From contig NZ_JANADK010000001.1 of NCBI RefSeq assembly GCF_024199795.1, positions 6,324,001 to 6,388,000 on the forward strand: 64,000 nucleotides of DNA, given 5' to 3'. Of this stretch, positions 15,352 through 24,347 are shown piece after piece; the stretch's first letter is position 1, and each line of letters begins with the position of its first letter. Both the position numbers and the translations under genes were made by a program. Source of the stretch: Bradyrhizobium sp. CCGB01. GTDB lineage: Bacteria; Pseudomonadota; Alphaproteobacteria; Rhizobiales; Xanthobacteraceae. Under the pieces are notes generated by a model, which saw only the letters and a program-made list of their open reading frames with translations, searched no databases and was not told the origin of the DNA.

Positions 15352-16089
15352 TCAGGGGCCCGGAAGCTTCCCCGTGATGGGCGCCGTCAGCATCGTCTCG
15401 AGCAGCCGTTCGGCCGTCGTGCCCTCGGGCAGCCGTCCCAAAATATCCTCGAGCCGGCCATCGAGCAGCAGCATGGTGAAACCGTGCACCATCGACCAGG
15501 CGCGCGCGATCGCGGCGCCCTGGTTCAGCGTCAGCGCATCTTCGCTGATCTGCTCCTGCCGCATCATGCCGATGGCATTGGCTAGGCCCGCGAAGGAGGC
15601 CTCGGCCGCCTCGTGCAGCGAGGGCCGCGAATAGTCGAGCCGTTCGGTGCGGAACATGATGCCGTACATGCCGGGATGGGCCTGCGCATAGGCGACATAG
15701 GCCTTCGGCCGCGCCAGCGCGCGCGCGAGCGGCGTGGTGGCGGCATCGCAGGACGACGCCATCGCCGCGTTGAACTGGCGGAAGCCGACGGCCGCGAGCT
15801 CGCTGAGTAGGCCGGTGAGATCGCCGAAATGATGGGTCGGCGCGGCATGCGAGACGCCCGCCTCGCGCGCCACCGCGCGCAGCGTCAGGCCGGACAACCC
15901 GTCGCGCTCCAGCACCCGCTCGGCGGCCTGAAGCAGCGCCTCCCGCAGCGCGCCGTGATGATAGGGCGTCTCTGCCTTCGCGGCCGCCGGGCGTCGCGCG
16001 GGACGCGACGGCGCGCTCGCTGCCGACGCTGTCTTTCTCGGAGTGCGCGGGCTACGCGCCGGTTCGCTCTTGGTGTCGCTCTTGGCCAT
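15352..16089 (-). CDS. TetR/AcrR-family repressor (WHG-type C-terminus)
   Basis: The 245-residue regulator has a disordered Lys/Pro/Ala N-terminus of about 40 residues. A TetR HTH follows (LREALLQAAERVL, then LTLRAVAREAGVSHAAPTHHFGDLTGLLSELA). The C-terminal ligand domain has RPKAYVAYAQAHPGMYGIMFR, the mark of the WHG-domain subgroup. It is divergent from the carotenoid oxygenase. The 107-bp gap contains a perfect palindrome ATCTTTAC-GAT-GTAAAGAT and a related half-site, probable operators for this protein and for genes downstream. Confidence 0.9.
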   Translation of the reverse strand: MAKSDTKSEPARSPRTPRKTASAASAPSRPARRPAAAKAETPYHHGALREALLQAAERVLERDGLSGLTLRAVAREAGVSHAAPTHHFGDLTGLLSELAAVGFRQFNAAMASSCDAATTPLARALARPKAYVAYAQAHPGMYGIMFRTERLDYSRPSLHEAAEASFAGLANAIGMMRQEQISEDALTLNQGAAIARAWSMVHGFTMLLLDGRLEDILGRLPEGTTAERLLETMLTAPITGKLPGP

Positions 16090-16112
16090 GGGACAAGCTA
16101 TATGACGCAATA

Positions 16113-16128
16113 TTGACAGTGTAAAGAT
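16113..16128 (+). promoter_or_regulatory. TetR operator-like site 1 overlapping a -35-like TTGACA
   Basis: TTGACAGTGTAAAGAT shares the GTAAAGAT half-site with three other copies (16163, 17940, 17992). It lies in the divergent promoter region between the TetR gene and the carotenoid oxygenase. Confidence 0.6.
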
Positions 16129-16162
16129 TTCACTTGACGCGCACGACGATCGGCTCTATTTG

Positions 16163-16181
16163 ATCTTTACGATGTAAAGAT
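16163..16181. promoter_or_regulatory. Perfect palindromic operator for the TetR regulator
   Basis: ATCTTTAC-GAT-GTAAAGAT: 8-bp perfect arms with a 3-bp spacer, placed 15 bases before the GTG of the oxygenase and right before its ribosome-binding site. A repressor bound here would block the oxygenase transcript. Confidence 0.75.
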
Positions 16182-16196
16182 AGGGAAGGATACGCC

Positions 16197-17594
16197 GTGC
16201 AGCACGACGCCGTTGCCGAACGCCGCCATAATCTCGGTCCGATTCCGTTCGAGGCCGATGCGCCATTCCTCAAGATCGTCGGCGAATTGCCGCGCGATCT
16301 GAATGGCGTGCTCTACCGCAACGGTCCCAATCCTCAGTTCGAGGCGCCCGGCGCGCACTGGTTCGTCGGCGACGGCATGCTGCATGCCTTCCACCTGGAA
16401 AACGGCCGCGCCAGCTATCGCAACCGCTGGGTCCGCACGCCGAAATGGCAGGCCGAGCACGATGCAGGCCGCGCCCTGTTCGGCGGCTTCGGCCGCAAGC
16501 TGCCGGATGCGCCACAAGACCTCACCGACGGCGGTGTCGCCAACACCAACATCATCTTCCACGCCGGCAAGCTGCTGGCGCTGGAAGAAGCGCATCTGCC
16601 GACCGAGATCGAGCCGGGCACGCTGGCAACGCGCGGCTATCACAATTACCAGGGCCGCGTCGCCGGCAGTTTTACCGCGCATCCCAAGATCGATCCGATC
16701 ACGGGTGAACTGGTGTTCTTCGGCTACAACGCCGCGGGTCCGCTGACGCCTGCCCTCTCCTACGGATCGATCGACGCGTCCGGCAAGGCGACGCGCTTCG
16801 AACGTTTCGAGGCGCCCTATGCCAGCATGGTGCACGACTTCATCGTCACCAAGAACCATGTGCTGTTTCCGATCCTGCCGATCACGGGCAGCATGGAGCG
16901 CGCGATGAGCGGACGTCCGCCCTATGCCTGGGAGCCGGACAAGGGCGCCTATGTCGGCGTGATGAAGCGGAGCGGCACGGCGAAGGACATCGTCTGGTTT
17001 CGTGCCGAGGCCTGCTACGTCTTCCATGTCATGAACGCCTGGGAGGACGGCGAGCGCATCATCGCCGACGTCATGCAGTTCGAGGAAGCGCCGCTGTTTC
17101 CGCATCCGGACGGCCGGCCAACCGATCCGGAAAAATCGCGCGCCCGGCACTGCCGCTGGACGTTCGATCTCTCGGGGAATAGCGACCGCTTCCAGCAGAC
17201 TTATCTGGACGACCTCACCGGCGAATTCCCCCGCATCGACGACCGCCGCGCCGGATTGAAAAGCCATCACGGCTGGTACGCCTGCGCCAATCCGCGGCTG
17301 CCGATGTTCGGCGCGCTGTCGGGCATCGTCCATGTCGACGGCAACGGCAGACGGCTCGGCCATTATCTGCTGCCGGCCGGCGATACCATCTCCGAGCCAG
17401 TGTTCGTCGAGCGCTCGAAGGATGCAGCGGAAGGCGACGGCTGGCTGCTGGCGGTGGTCTGGCGCGCGCGGGAAAACCGCAGCGACCTCGCCGTGTTCAA
17501 CGCGACCGACGTCGAAGCCGGCCCCGTCGCGCTGGTGCAGCTCGGCCACCGCGTGCCCGACGGCTTCCACGGCAACTGGGTGGGAGCGGCGTAG
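16197..17594 (+). CDS. Carotenoid oxygenase family protein (carotenoid/stilbene cleavage)
   Basis: The 465-residue protein is a full-length carotenoid cleavage oxygenase. All four iron-ligand histidine motifs are present: TAHPK (His162), MVHDF (His213), FHVMNAW (His277) and DGFHGNW (His458). The opening GVLYRNGPNPQFEAPGAHWFVGDGML is also characteristic. Such enzymes cleave a C=C bond of apocarotenoids or lignostilbenes with O2 and non-heme Fe2+ in the cytosol. The start is GTG after GGAAGGA. It is controlled, by position, by the divergent TetR gene. The exact substrate cannot be read from sequence. Confidence 0.92.
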   Translation: MQHDAVAERRHNLGPIPFEADAPFLKIVGELPRDLNGVLYRNGPNPQFEAPGAHWFVGDGMLHAFHLENGRASYRNRWVRTPKWQAEHDAGRALFGGFGRKLPDAPQDLTDGGVANTNIIFHAGKLLALEEAHLPTEIEPGTLATRGYHNYQGRVAGSFTAHPKIDPITGELVFFGYNAAGPLTPALSYGSIDASGKATRFERFEAPYASMVHDFIVTKNHVLFPILPITGSMERAMSGRPPYAWEPDKGAYVGVMKRSGTAKDIVWFRAEACYVFHVMNAWEDGERIIADVMQFEEAPLFPHPDGRPTDPEKSRARHCRWTFDLSGNSDRFQQTYLDDLTGEFPRIDDRRAGLKSHHGWYACANPRLPMFGALSGIVHVDGNGRRLGHYLLPAGDTISEPVFVERSKDAAEGDGWLLAVVWRARENRSDLAVFNATDVEAGPVALVQLGHRVPDGFHGNWVGAA

Positions 17595-17687
17595 CGCCGT
17601 CAGGCGGCATTACGCGAGGCGAAATGGATTCCGGGCCCGCGCCAGGTGGCGCGCCCCGGAACGACAGCGCCGAAAGAGGAGTTTCGC

Positions 17688-17951
17688 ATGCACGTCCCCA
17701 CAATCACCGCGAGCTATCTCGCCGTCCTCGTCCTGATCTGCACTGCGCTTGCATTTGGAATGATCCGGCTGCGGCGAAGCAGCCACGCCATCTTCAACGG
17801 CGGCATCCTGCTCGCCCTCGGCCTTGCGATCGTTTGCGCGTTACCCCTCCTGTCACGCCTGCCCTGGGCGGAATTCGCAGACGAAGCGGTCGACCAAGCC
17901 ATTGCGGCACTTCAGTTTTTGGAAGCAACCTACGTGATTTTGACACTGTAA
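17688..17951 (+). CDS. Small membrane protein ending in an operator sequence
   Basis: The 87-residue protein from MHVPTITASY starts six bases after GAGGAG. It has two hydrophobic helices (about residues 8-24 and 37-56) and a short acidic third segment. Its last codons and stop are read from the operator-like TTGACACTGTAAAGAT at 17940, so the C-terminus is shaped by the regulatory site, perhaps after a rearrangement. It follows the carotenoid oxygenase by 93 bp and is probably in the same transcript. No family is recognised. Confidence 0.6.
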   Translation: MHVPTITASYLAVLVLICTALAFGMIRLRRSSHAIFNGGILLALGLAIVCALPLLSRLPWAEFADEAVDQAIAALQFLEATYVILTL

Positions 17952-17955
17952 AGAT
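17940..17955 (+). promoter_or_regulatory. TetR operator-like site 3
   Basis: TTGACACTGTAAAGAT, followed by TTCGCTTGAC exactly as the site at 16113 is followed by TTCACTTGAC. The two flanks therefore look like copies of one promoter segment. Confidence 0.6.
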
Positions 17956-17991
17956 TTCGCTTGACCCGGGCGCGCCGCCGAACTACTTATC

Positions 17992-18007
17992 TTGACATTG
18001 TAAAGAT
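17992..18007 (+). promoter_or_regulatory. TetR operator-like site 4
   Basis: TTGACATTGTAAAGAT lies 21 bases before the ATG of the membrane-protein gene at 18029 and 52 bases after site 3. Its TTGACA could serve as a -35 element. Confidence 0.6.
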
Positions 18008-18028
18008 TTGGCCTGAGCGAGGCGGCAC

Positions 18029-18604
18029 ATGGCAATTTTCCTGATCCTCGCGCCCTACGGCGCCTACACCTTCCTGATGCTGGTGACGTCGGCCACTTCA
18101 AGCGTGTTCGCGGCCTGCGCGATCTGCCTCGCCACCATCGCGATCGATGTCGCGCGCGGCCGCTCGGTGAAGATCCTGGCCGCGGGTTCGGCGATCGTGT
18201 TCGCCGCAATCGGCCTCTACCTCACGCTGGTCGACCCGACGCTGGGTACGCTCGGCGTCAAGCTGTCGGTCGATATCGGCATCTTCGTCATCTCGCTCGG
18301 CTCGTTGCTGGTGCGCCGTCCGTTCACGCTGCAATATGCCATTGAAACGGTCCCGGCCGAGACGGCCGCGATCCCCGGCTTCCTCACCGCGAACTACATC
18401 ATCACCGGCGCCTGGACCGCAGCTGCGCTGCTGATGGCGGCCGCCAACATCGCCCTGCTCTACTTCCCCGGCCTGCCGCTCTGGTCGAGCCTTGCGGTCG
18501 CCTTCGCCGCCCGCAACAGCGCGATCTACTTCACAAAGTGGTATCCCGAGTATCGCCAGATCAAGTACGGTACGCCCGCCCGCGCACTGCCCCACTCCCA
18601 CTGA
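18029..18604 (+). CDS. Multi-span membrane protein, unknown
   Basis: The 191-residue protein has five or six hydrophobic helices and ends in an Arg/Pro/His tail. The motif YFTKWYPEYRQIKYG near the C-terminus is distinctive but not one I can place. It is directly preceded by two copies of the TetR operator motif. It is followed after 14 bases by the YciB-like gene, so the two form an operon probably co-regulated with the carotenoid oxygenase. A role with retinoid/apocarotenoid or other lipophilic substrate handling is speculation. Confidence 0.7.
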   Translation: MAIFLILAPYGAYTFLMLVTSATSSVFAACAICLATIAIDVARGRSVKILAAGSAIVFAAIGLYLTLVDPTLGTLGVKLSVDIGIFVISLGSLLVRRPFTLQYAIETVPAETAAIPGFLTANYIITGAWTAAALLMAAANIALLYFPGLPLWSSLAVAFAARNSAIYFTKWYPEYRQIKYGTPARALPHSH

Positions 18605-18618
18605 AGACAGGACAGACG

Positions 18619-19173
18619 ATGAAAGACGTATTCCGCCGGCTCGTCTCCGACTTCCTCTCCACCATCGTCTTCCTGGTGATCTACCTCGCGACCGACAACG
18701 TCATCCTTGCAACCGCAGTCGCCATCCTCGGCGCCATCGGCCAGGTGGCCTGGTCGCGGATCAAGGGCCAGACTTTGGGCTACATGACCTGGGCAAGCCT
18801 CGGCCTCGTCATCGTGCTCGGCGGCGCAACGCTGCTCACCCACGATCCGCGCTTCGTGCTGGCCAAGCCGGCGATCGGACACGTCGCGATCGGCCTCATC
18901 ATGCTCAAGCGCGGCTGGATGCTGCGCTATCTGCCGCCGATCGTGACCGAGACCATTCCGGAATACGTCACCGTCGCAGGCTATGCATGGGCCGCGCTGA
19001 TGTTCGTGCTCGCCGCCGGGACCGTTGCCGTCGCCATGACGGGGGACATGAAGCTGTGGGCCTTCTATATTTCCGTAGTCCTGATCGGCGCGAAAATCGC
19101 CGCGTTTGCCATCCAGTACGTTGCCTTCCGCCTGCTCGTCGGCAGCCGCATGCGCGCTGCCGCGCGCGCTTGA
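18619..19173 (+). CDS. YciB/IspZ (septation protein A)-like membrane protein
   Basis: The 184-residue protein starts at MKDVFRRLVSDFLST. It has five or six helices in the arrangement of the YciB/IspZ family, with HDPRFVLAKPAIGHVAIGLIMLKRGWMLRYLPP in the middle, the typical 'D-x-x-F-x-x-x-K-P' region. YciB proteins are inner-membrane proteins linked to cell-envelope synthesis. This may be a divergent paralogue rather than the housekeeping copy, because it sits in the TetR-operator operon after the gene at 18029. The start is supported by AGGACAG before the ATG. Confidence 0.78.
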   Translation: MKDVFRRLVSDFLSTIVFLVIYLATDNVILATAVAILGAIGQVAWSRIKGQTLGYMTWASLGLVIVLGGATLLTHDPRFVLAKPAIGHVAIGLIMLKRGWMLRYLPPIVTETIPEYVTVAGYAWAALMFVLAAGTVAVAMTGDMKLWAFYISVVLIGAKIAAFAIQYVAFRLLVGSRMRAAARA

Positions 19174-19276
19174 GGCCGCGTCAAAGAGAGCGTTAGGAAG
19201 GTCACGCGAGTTAGGCTATAGGCGTCTCTGGCAGGCGTTGCGTGTCGCAAGCCGCCGGAAAAATTGGGAGACGGGA

Positions 19277-19573
19277 ATGGCCGTGGACGGCAACTGGAAT
19301 CTGACCATGACGACCCCGATGGGCGAGCGCCAGGCGACTCTGACCCTGCTGAGCTCCGGCGGCACGCTGACGGGCACGCAGGGCGCCGATGGCAATTCCG
19401 CCGAGATCTTCGACGGCACCATCAGCGGCGATGCCGTCAACTGGAAGGTCTCCATCACCAATCCGATGCCGTTGACGCTCGAGTTCATCGGCACCGTCTC
19501 CGGCAACAGCATGAGCGGCGAGATGGGGATCGGCCCGATGGGCAGCTTCCCGTTCACGGGCACGAAGGCGTAA
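19277..19573 (+). CDS. Small beta-rich hypothetical protein
   Basis: The 98-residue protein from MAVDGNWNLTMTTPMG is rich in Gly/Thr/Ser. It shows alternating strand patterns (WNLTMTTPMGERQATLTLLSSGG, NWKVSITNPMPLTLEFIGTV), suggesting a small beta-barrel of the lipocalin-like sort. GGGAGACGGGA precedes the ATG. There is no signal peptide. The function is unknown. Confidence 0.65.
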   Translation: MAVDGNWNLTMTTPMGERQATLTLLSSGGTLTGTQGADGNSAEIFDGTISGDAVNWKVSITNPMPLTLEFIGTVSGNSMSGEMGIGPMGSFPFTGTKA

Positions 19574-19589
19574 GCTCGCGTTGCGAACC

Positions 19590-20510
19590 GTGCGCGTGCT
19601 CCGTCTCATCGCGGCAGCGATCCTGTGTGTCGCGACACAAGCGGCGCGCGCGGATGACACCGAGCCGGCGTGGCGCGCAAGCGCGCTCGCCATGGTGCCA
19701 GCGGGCTATGTAGCTGGCACCGCCTATCGAACCGATGGTGCGACCGGATATCTCGCGGTCTATCCCGCGGCATCGAACGATCCGAAGACGCCGGCAAGCG
19801 TGTTCGCTGCGCGCCAGACGCTCGTGGTCACGCTGACGGCGGATGCGACGCGCGCCGTCTCAGCCGCGTTGCAGCCGCGCACCGGGCCCGATCCTAACAA
19901 CGACGATACCGACTTCGCAAAGCTGCACGCCGATCTCGCCGCCAGGCGCGCAAATTTGCCTGAAGGCACCGAGCCCTGCGACTTCGGCGCCTGGTCCGTC
20001 GACAAGGATCCAAACGGCCTCAACGTGCGCGCCGATCCATCAGTGAAGGCGCGTGTGCTCGGCACCCTGCCGCCGCCCTACCGGCTCAAGCTCGGCGGCG
20101 CCGAGAACACGCCCGACGGCGGCTGGCTCACCGAATTCCGCATCATCGGCTTCAAGGACGGCTGGTTTCTGATCGAGGGCGCCAAGCCGCCCGGCAAGGA
20201 CTACGAGGACGAGAAAAGATATCCGCGCAGCGCGCCAAAACCCTATGCGGGGCGCGGCTGGGTCGCGTCCAACAAGGTTGGCGCAAATTACGCCAATGGC
20301 TACACACGCGCGGGCGGGCTATTCCAGGCTCCATCCGTCGATGCCAAATGGATGCCGGCCCGGAGCGAGCTCGGCGGCCCGATCGACGGCGACGGCGGGC
20401 CGAAGCGCCTACTTGCCTGCAGCGGATATTGGGGCCTCGTCGAGAGCCATGACGGAGTCCGCGGCTGGTGGCGCTCGCTGTGCTCCAACCAGGTCACGAA
20501 CTGCAGTTAG
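19590..20510 (+). CDS. Secreted SH3b-domain-like protein
   Basis: The protein of about 306 residues has a signal peptide ending AARADD. Its mature region contains CDFGAWSVDKDPNGLNVRADPSVKARVLGTLPPPY, the typical opening of a bacterial SH3 domain (residues about 130-215), with GFKDGWFLIEGA and GRGWVASNKVG completing the fold. The last 80 residues include two cysteines and WGLVESHDGVRGWW. A periplasmic, peptidoglycan- or protein-binding role is inferred. The start is uncertain: TTG 19581, GTG 19590 and GTG 19596 are all possible and none has a good ribosome-binding site. Confidence 0.72.
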   Translation: MRVLRLIAAAILCVATQAARADDTEPAWRASALAMVPAGYVAGTAYRTDGATGYLAVYPAASNDPKTPASVFAARQTLVVTLTADATRAVSAALQPRTGPDPNNDDTDFAKLHADLAARRANLPEGTEPCDFGAWSVDKDPNGLNVRADPSVKARVLGTLPPPYRLKLGGAENTPDGGWLTEFRIIGFKDGWFLIEGAKPPGKDYEDEKRYPRSAPKPYAGRGWVASNKVGANYANGYTRAGGLFQAPSVDAKWMPARSELGGPIDGDGGPKRLLACSGYWGLVESHDGVRGWWRSLCSNQVTNCS

Positions 20511-20573
20511 CGATGTGCGCGCCGTCTCGCTCGCTCAACCAGCCGGTGAGCAGCCGCGGATGGAGCGGCCGTC

Positions 20574-21368
20574 TCACCAGGTGATCACATAGGTCCCGAA
20601 ATACGGACTGTCGCCGGGCAGGACGTTCTTGGTGCCGTAGGCGCTCTGCAATGCCGGGATGTCGGCGTGCACCGTCACGCCTCTGCCACTCCAGCCGAAT
20701 TCGCCGCCGCTGGCGCTGAACTCCTCGGTTGCCGTTACCAGGCTGGAATCCGAGGCCGCATGGATCTGCATGCGACCTTGTTGGGCCGCCTCGAGCGCCC
20801 CCTGGTATCCGGCAATGTTTTGCTTGATGAGGTCTGCCTCCGCCGGACTGACCGAAGAAAGCTGGTCCTGCATGCGCGCGATCGCGTCCGGGTAGGAGTC
20901 GAGCACGATCTTGACGTGATCCGAAAGCGCCTGCTCGATCGACTTCGGCATTGCGTCGTACAGGCCCTGCAGGGTGCGAACCACGCCGTAGATGTTCTGC
21001 TCGCTCTTGCTGAGGCTCGCCCATTGCGCCTCGTCGAGTGCGGGAAGCTCGGCGAGCTTGCCATCACGAACGAGGGCGCGGACCTCATCATCCGCATTGC
21101 CCTGGGCCGCATTCCGGAAGACGCTCGATTTCGCCATTGCCTTGATGGCAGCGATCGCGTTGCCGCCGTCGGCCAGAGCACCGGATGCCGAATAGGTCTG
21201 TAGAACGCCCGCACCGCCGCTCAGGCTCGATCCGGCAAAGCCATCATCGGGGGAAGCCGAGAACTGCGAGCGGGCCGCTGAACCCGACTGAGCGCCACCC
21301 GATGCGCGCGACAATATCTGGAGCGCAATGAGCTCGGACTGGATCTGGGCCGCTCCACCTACACGCAT
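20574..21368 (-). CDS. Ala/Ser-rich hypothetical protein
   Basis: The 264-residue protein from MRVGGAAQIQ has GGAG six bases before the ATG. Residues 1-70 are low-complexity Ala/Gly/Ser. Residues 80-210 are helical with several acidic patches, and the C-terminus has a Gly-rich strand region (GEFGWSGRGVTVHAD) and ends PYFGTYVITW. No signal peptide or membrane span is seen and no family is recognised. The low-complexity N-terminus could be an unusual secretion signal (speculation). It is transcribed away from the fumarase. Confidence 0.6.
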   Translation of the reverse strand: MRVGGAAQIQSELIALQILSRASGGAQSGSAARSQFSASPDDGFAGSSLSGGAGVLQTYSASGALADGGNAIAAIKAMAKSSVFRNAAQGNADDEVRALVRDGKLAELPALDEAQWASLSKSEQNIYGVVRTLQGLYDAMPKSIEQALSDHVKIVLDSYPDAIARMQDQLSSVSPAEADLIKQNIAGYQGALEAAQQGRMQIHAASDSSLVTATEEFSASGGEFGWSGRGVTVHADIPALQSAYGTKNVLPGDSPYFGTYVITW

Positions 21369-21544
21369 CGGTTGCTCCACTTTTGCTTGCATGCAAAAAA
21401 GAGCACCCGGGCTGGTTAACGTTCGGTGAATCCGGCACAACCCCAAGCAGCAATCGGCTCGATCCGTCGCGCGTCACAACGTCCCAGCCGGCGCCAGGAT
21501 GCGCCGGCCAGACCACGGTTGCCGCATCGAGGGACAGACGAAGG

Positions 21545-23200
21545 CTAGCCCAGGTTCAGTTCCTTGAAGAAGTCGTTCCCCTTGTCATCGATGATGATGA
21601 ACGCCGGGAAGTCGACGACTTCGATGCGCCAGATCGCTTCCATGCCAAGCTCGGGATATTCGAGCACCTCGACCTTCTTGATGCAGTGCTCGGCAAGGTT
21701 CGCCGCCGCACCGCCGATCGAGCCGAGATAGAAGCCGCCATACTTCTTGCAGGCCTCGCGCACGGCAGGCGCCCGGTTGCCTTTCGCGACCATCACCATC
21801 GAACCGCCGGCGGCCTGGAACTGGTCGACGAAGGAATCCATGCGGCCCGCGGTGGTCGGACCGAATGCGCCGGAAGCGTAGCCCTCGGGCGTCTTGGCCG
21901 GGCCGGCGTAGTAGACCGGATGGTTCTTGAAGTAGTCCGGCAACGGCTCGCCCTTGTCGAGCCGCTCGCGCAGCTTGGCATGCGCGGAATCGCGCGCGAC
22001 GATCATGGTGCCGGTCATCGAGACCCGCGTCTTGGTCGGGTACTTCGAGAACGTCGCCAAAATATCCTTCATCGGCTGGTTGAGGTCGATCTTGACGACC
22101 TCGCCGCCAAGCGACTCCTCGACCTGCGGCAGGTACTGCGCCGGATTGTGCTCGAGCTCCTCGAGATAGACGCCGTCCTTCGTGATCTTCCCGAGCACCT
22201 GGCGGTCGGCCGAGCACGACACGCCGAGCCCGATCGGCAGCGAGGCGCCGTGGCGCGGCATGCGGATCACGCGCACGTCGTGGCAGAAATACTTGCCGCC
22301 GAACTGCGCGCCGACGCCGAGCGACTGCGTCATCTTGTGGATTTCCTGCTCCATCTCGACGTCGCGGAAGGCGTTGCCGTCAGGCGAGCCGTGCGTCGGC
22401 AGCGCGTCGAGATAGCGGGCGGAGGCAAGCTTCACCGTCTTCATGCAGAGCTCGGCCGAGGTGCCGCCGATCACGATGGCGAGGTGGTAAGGGGGACAGG
22501 CGGCGGTGCCCAGCGTGAGGATCTTCTCCTTCAGGAAGGCGAGCAGCCGGTCCTTGGTCAGCACCGAAGGCGTGGCCTGGAACAGAAAGCTCTTGTTGGC
22601 GGAGCCGCCGCCCTTGGCCATGAACATGAACTTGTAGGCATCATCGCCCTCGGCGTAGATCTCGCACTGCGCCGGCATGTTGTTGGCGGTGTTCTTCTCC
22701 TCGTACATCGACAAGGGCGCGACCTGCGAGTAGCGCAGATTGCGGCGCAGGTAAGCATCGCGCGCGCCCTCCGACAGCGCCGCCTCGTCGTCACCGTCGG
22801 TGATGACGTTGCAGCCCTTCTTGCCCATGATGATCGCGGTGCCAGTGTCCTGGCACATCGGCAGCACGCCCCCGGCGGCGATGTTGGCGTTCTTCAAAAA
22901 GTCCAGCGCGACGAACTTGTCGTTCGGGCTGGCCTCGCCGTCCTCCAGGATCGCGCGGAGCTGCTTCAGGTGGCCGGGCCGCAGGTAATGGTTGATGTCG
23001 CCGAAAGCCGCCTCCGACAGCGCCCGCAGCGCCTCGCGCGACACCACCAGCATGTCCTTCCCCAGGACCTTCTCGACCCGGACGCCCTCGGCCGTGATCT
23101 TCTTGTAAGGCGTCTCGTCCTTGCCCAGCGGGAACAGCGGGGTGTGCTTGTAGGGCGGAACGGGCTTTGACGGATCGGGGAAGGCGGTGGGAGCGTTCAT
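21545..23200 (-). CDS. Fumarate hydratase, class I (iron-sulfur)
   Basis: The 551-residue protein is a full-length class I fumarase (FumA/FumB type) that interconverts fumarate and malate in the TCA cycle. The three cysteines expected to hold the 4Fe-4S cluster are present with family spacing: MCQDTGT (Cys116), ACPPYHL (Cys235) and VSCSADR (Cys329). Other landmarks are [36 protein letters not shown] and the C-terminal beta domain with [16 protein letters not shown] and [14 protein letters not shown]. It appears monocistronic. Confidence 0.95.
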   Translation of the reverse strand: MNAPTAFPDPSKPVPPYKHTPLFPLGKDETPYKKITAEGVRVEKVLGKDMLVVSREALRALSEAAFGDINHYLRPGHLKQLRAILEDGEASPNDKFVALDFLKNANIAAGGVLPMCQDTGTAIIMGKKGCNVITDGDDEAALSEGARDAYLRRNLRYSQVAPLSMYEEKNTANNMPAQCEIYAEGDDAYKFMFMAKGGGSANKSFLFQATPSVLTKDRLLAFLKEKILTLGTAACPPYHLAIVIGGTSAELCMKTVKLASARYLDALPTHGSPDGNAFRDVEMEQEIHKMTQSLGVGAQFGGKYFCHDVRVIRMPRHGASLPIGLGVSCSADRQVLGKITKDGVYLEELEHNPAQYLPQVEESLGGEVVKIDLNQPMKDILATFSKYPTKTRVSMTGTMIVARDSAHAKLRERLDKGEPLPDYFKNHPVYYAGPAKTPEGYASGAFGPTTAGRMDSFVDQFQAAGGSMVMVAKGNRAPAVREACKKYGGFYLGSIGGAAANLAEHCIKKVEVLEYPELGMEAIWRIEVVDFPAFIIIDDKGNDFFKELNLG

Positions 23201-23411
23201 GGGGCAAATCTCGGGGTTTTGGAGCCCTGCGCGGGCCTAGCATAGAAGCGTTCTAAGCGCATTTTGGGCGGAAAAGAAAGGGAGCGGCGCGCATGGGAGA
23301 GATCGGCGCGGGCTCGGCAGGGCATTGGCACGGCACGTGGAAAGGCCCGTTCCCGCCCTTGCGCTTCGCGTTCACCGACGCTTGAATGCGCCTCCCAAGG
23401 GGCTTTTTATC

Positions 23412-23885
23412 ATGACATTGAACTTGAACGTCCGCGGCGCGATCCTGGTCGCCGCCGCCATCACCGGTCTTGTGACCCTGGCTTCGCCCGCGCGGGCCGA
23501 CCGCTGCGACGACAGCGCCAAGGAGCTGGCGAACCAGGTCGATCGCCTCAAGGTGAACTTTCGCGCCGCCAATATCGTGTACCTGACGCACCCGGCGGCC
23601 AAGGAGCTGTCCGTGGGGTGCCGCGGCGACAAATATTCGATCGAGCTCTATGCCAAGGGCGACCGCAAGCCGACGCCGGAGTTCTTTGCGCTGGTGGGGT
23701 CGATGGCGGCGATCGTCTTCACCGTGACGAAGGACGACACCACGACGGGCGCGACACGCTGCCTGAAGCGGATGGGACTGCTCCGCGGCGACAAGGTCGT
23801 CATGCGCTACCGCCGGCTCAACATGGAATGCACGCGCACCAAGACGGACGCATCCATCGCGATCACGCGCGGCAAGGACGAATAG
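23412..23885 (+). CDS. Secreted hypothetical protein
   Basis: The 157-residue precursor from MTLNLNVRGA has a signal peptide ending SPARA. The mature protein contains four cysteines (RCDDSAKE, SVGCRGDKY, ATRCLKRM, MECTRTK), probably two disulfides, and an alpha/beta pattern with a hydrophobic segment near VGSMAAIVFTVTKDD. A periplasmic location is predicted. No family is recognised. It is followed directly by a REP-like repeat. Confidence 0.68.
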   Translation: MTLNLNVRGAILVAAAITGLVTLASPARADRCDDSAKELANQVDRLKVNFRAANIVYLTHPAAKELSVGCRGDKYSIELYAKGDRKPTPEFFALVGSMAAIVFTVTKDDTTTGATRCLKRMGLLRGDKVVMRYRRLNMECTRTKTDASIAITRGKDE

Positions 23886-23910
23886 ACGGCCTCGCTCTTT
23901 CCATACATTC

Positions 23911-23997
23911 CGTCATTGCGAGCGCAGCGAAGCAATCCAGACTGTTTCCGCGAAGGCAGACTGGATTGCTTCGTCGCAAGAGCTCCTCGCAATGACG
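23911..23997. repeat. REP-like palindrome, full copy 1
   Basis: Outer arms CGTCATTGCGAG (23911-23922) and CTCGCAATGACG (23986-23997) enclose an inner inverted pair, AAGCAATCCAG ... CTGGATTGCTT. The same element recurs at 26280-26359 and 36806-36892, and shortened at 48025-48051. Confidence 0.85.
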
Positions 23998-24151
23998 AGG
24001 AGAGGTTCGCTCCCCCCTCGATACAGCGCGAGGTCGCCTGCAAACAGCGCATCCCACCACACCAATTCCCTCACATTTTAACGATTGGCTTGAAGGAAAC
24101 TTCGCTCCTGGCAGGGCACGCTCAATTGTTTCCATGTGTGAGGATTTGTGG

Positions 24152-24325
24152 ATGAGCGTTTCTACCGTTGCGCCGCCGCCGATCGCGATCGTGGTGCCGA
24201 GCTACGATACGACCAAGCAGCAGGACGACCAGACCAAGACCAAGGACAACGACCCGACCTACAAGCCGCCGCCGCCCGCGCCGCTGCCGCCGGGTCAGGG
24301 CACGCGGATCGATCAGCTCGCCTGA
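24152..24325 (+). CDS. 57-residue proline-rich protein
   Basis: The short protein MSVSTVAPPPIAIVV... has a hydrophobic beginning, a charged middle with TKQQDDQTKTKDND and a proline-rich end (YKPPPPAPLPPGQG) with RIDQL. The ATG is preceded by GAGGATTTGTG. An intrinsic terminator follows 22 bases after the stop, which supports a real transcript. It is probably unstructured. The function is unknown. Confidence 0.6.
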   Translation: MSVSTVAPPPIAIVVPSYDTTKQQDDQTKTKDNDPTYKPPPPAPLPPGQGTRIDQLA

Positions 24326-24347
24326 TCAGCCTTGCCGAAGATGAAAT

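Noticed and set aside
16167..17570. 467-codon minus-strand frame opposite the carotenoid oxygenase
   Set aside because: The plus frame carries all four iron-ligand histidines; the minus frame shows no motif.
21383..23170. 595-codon plus-strand frame opposite the fumarase
   Set aside because: It is an antisense shadow of a clearly functional class I fumarase.
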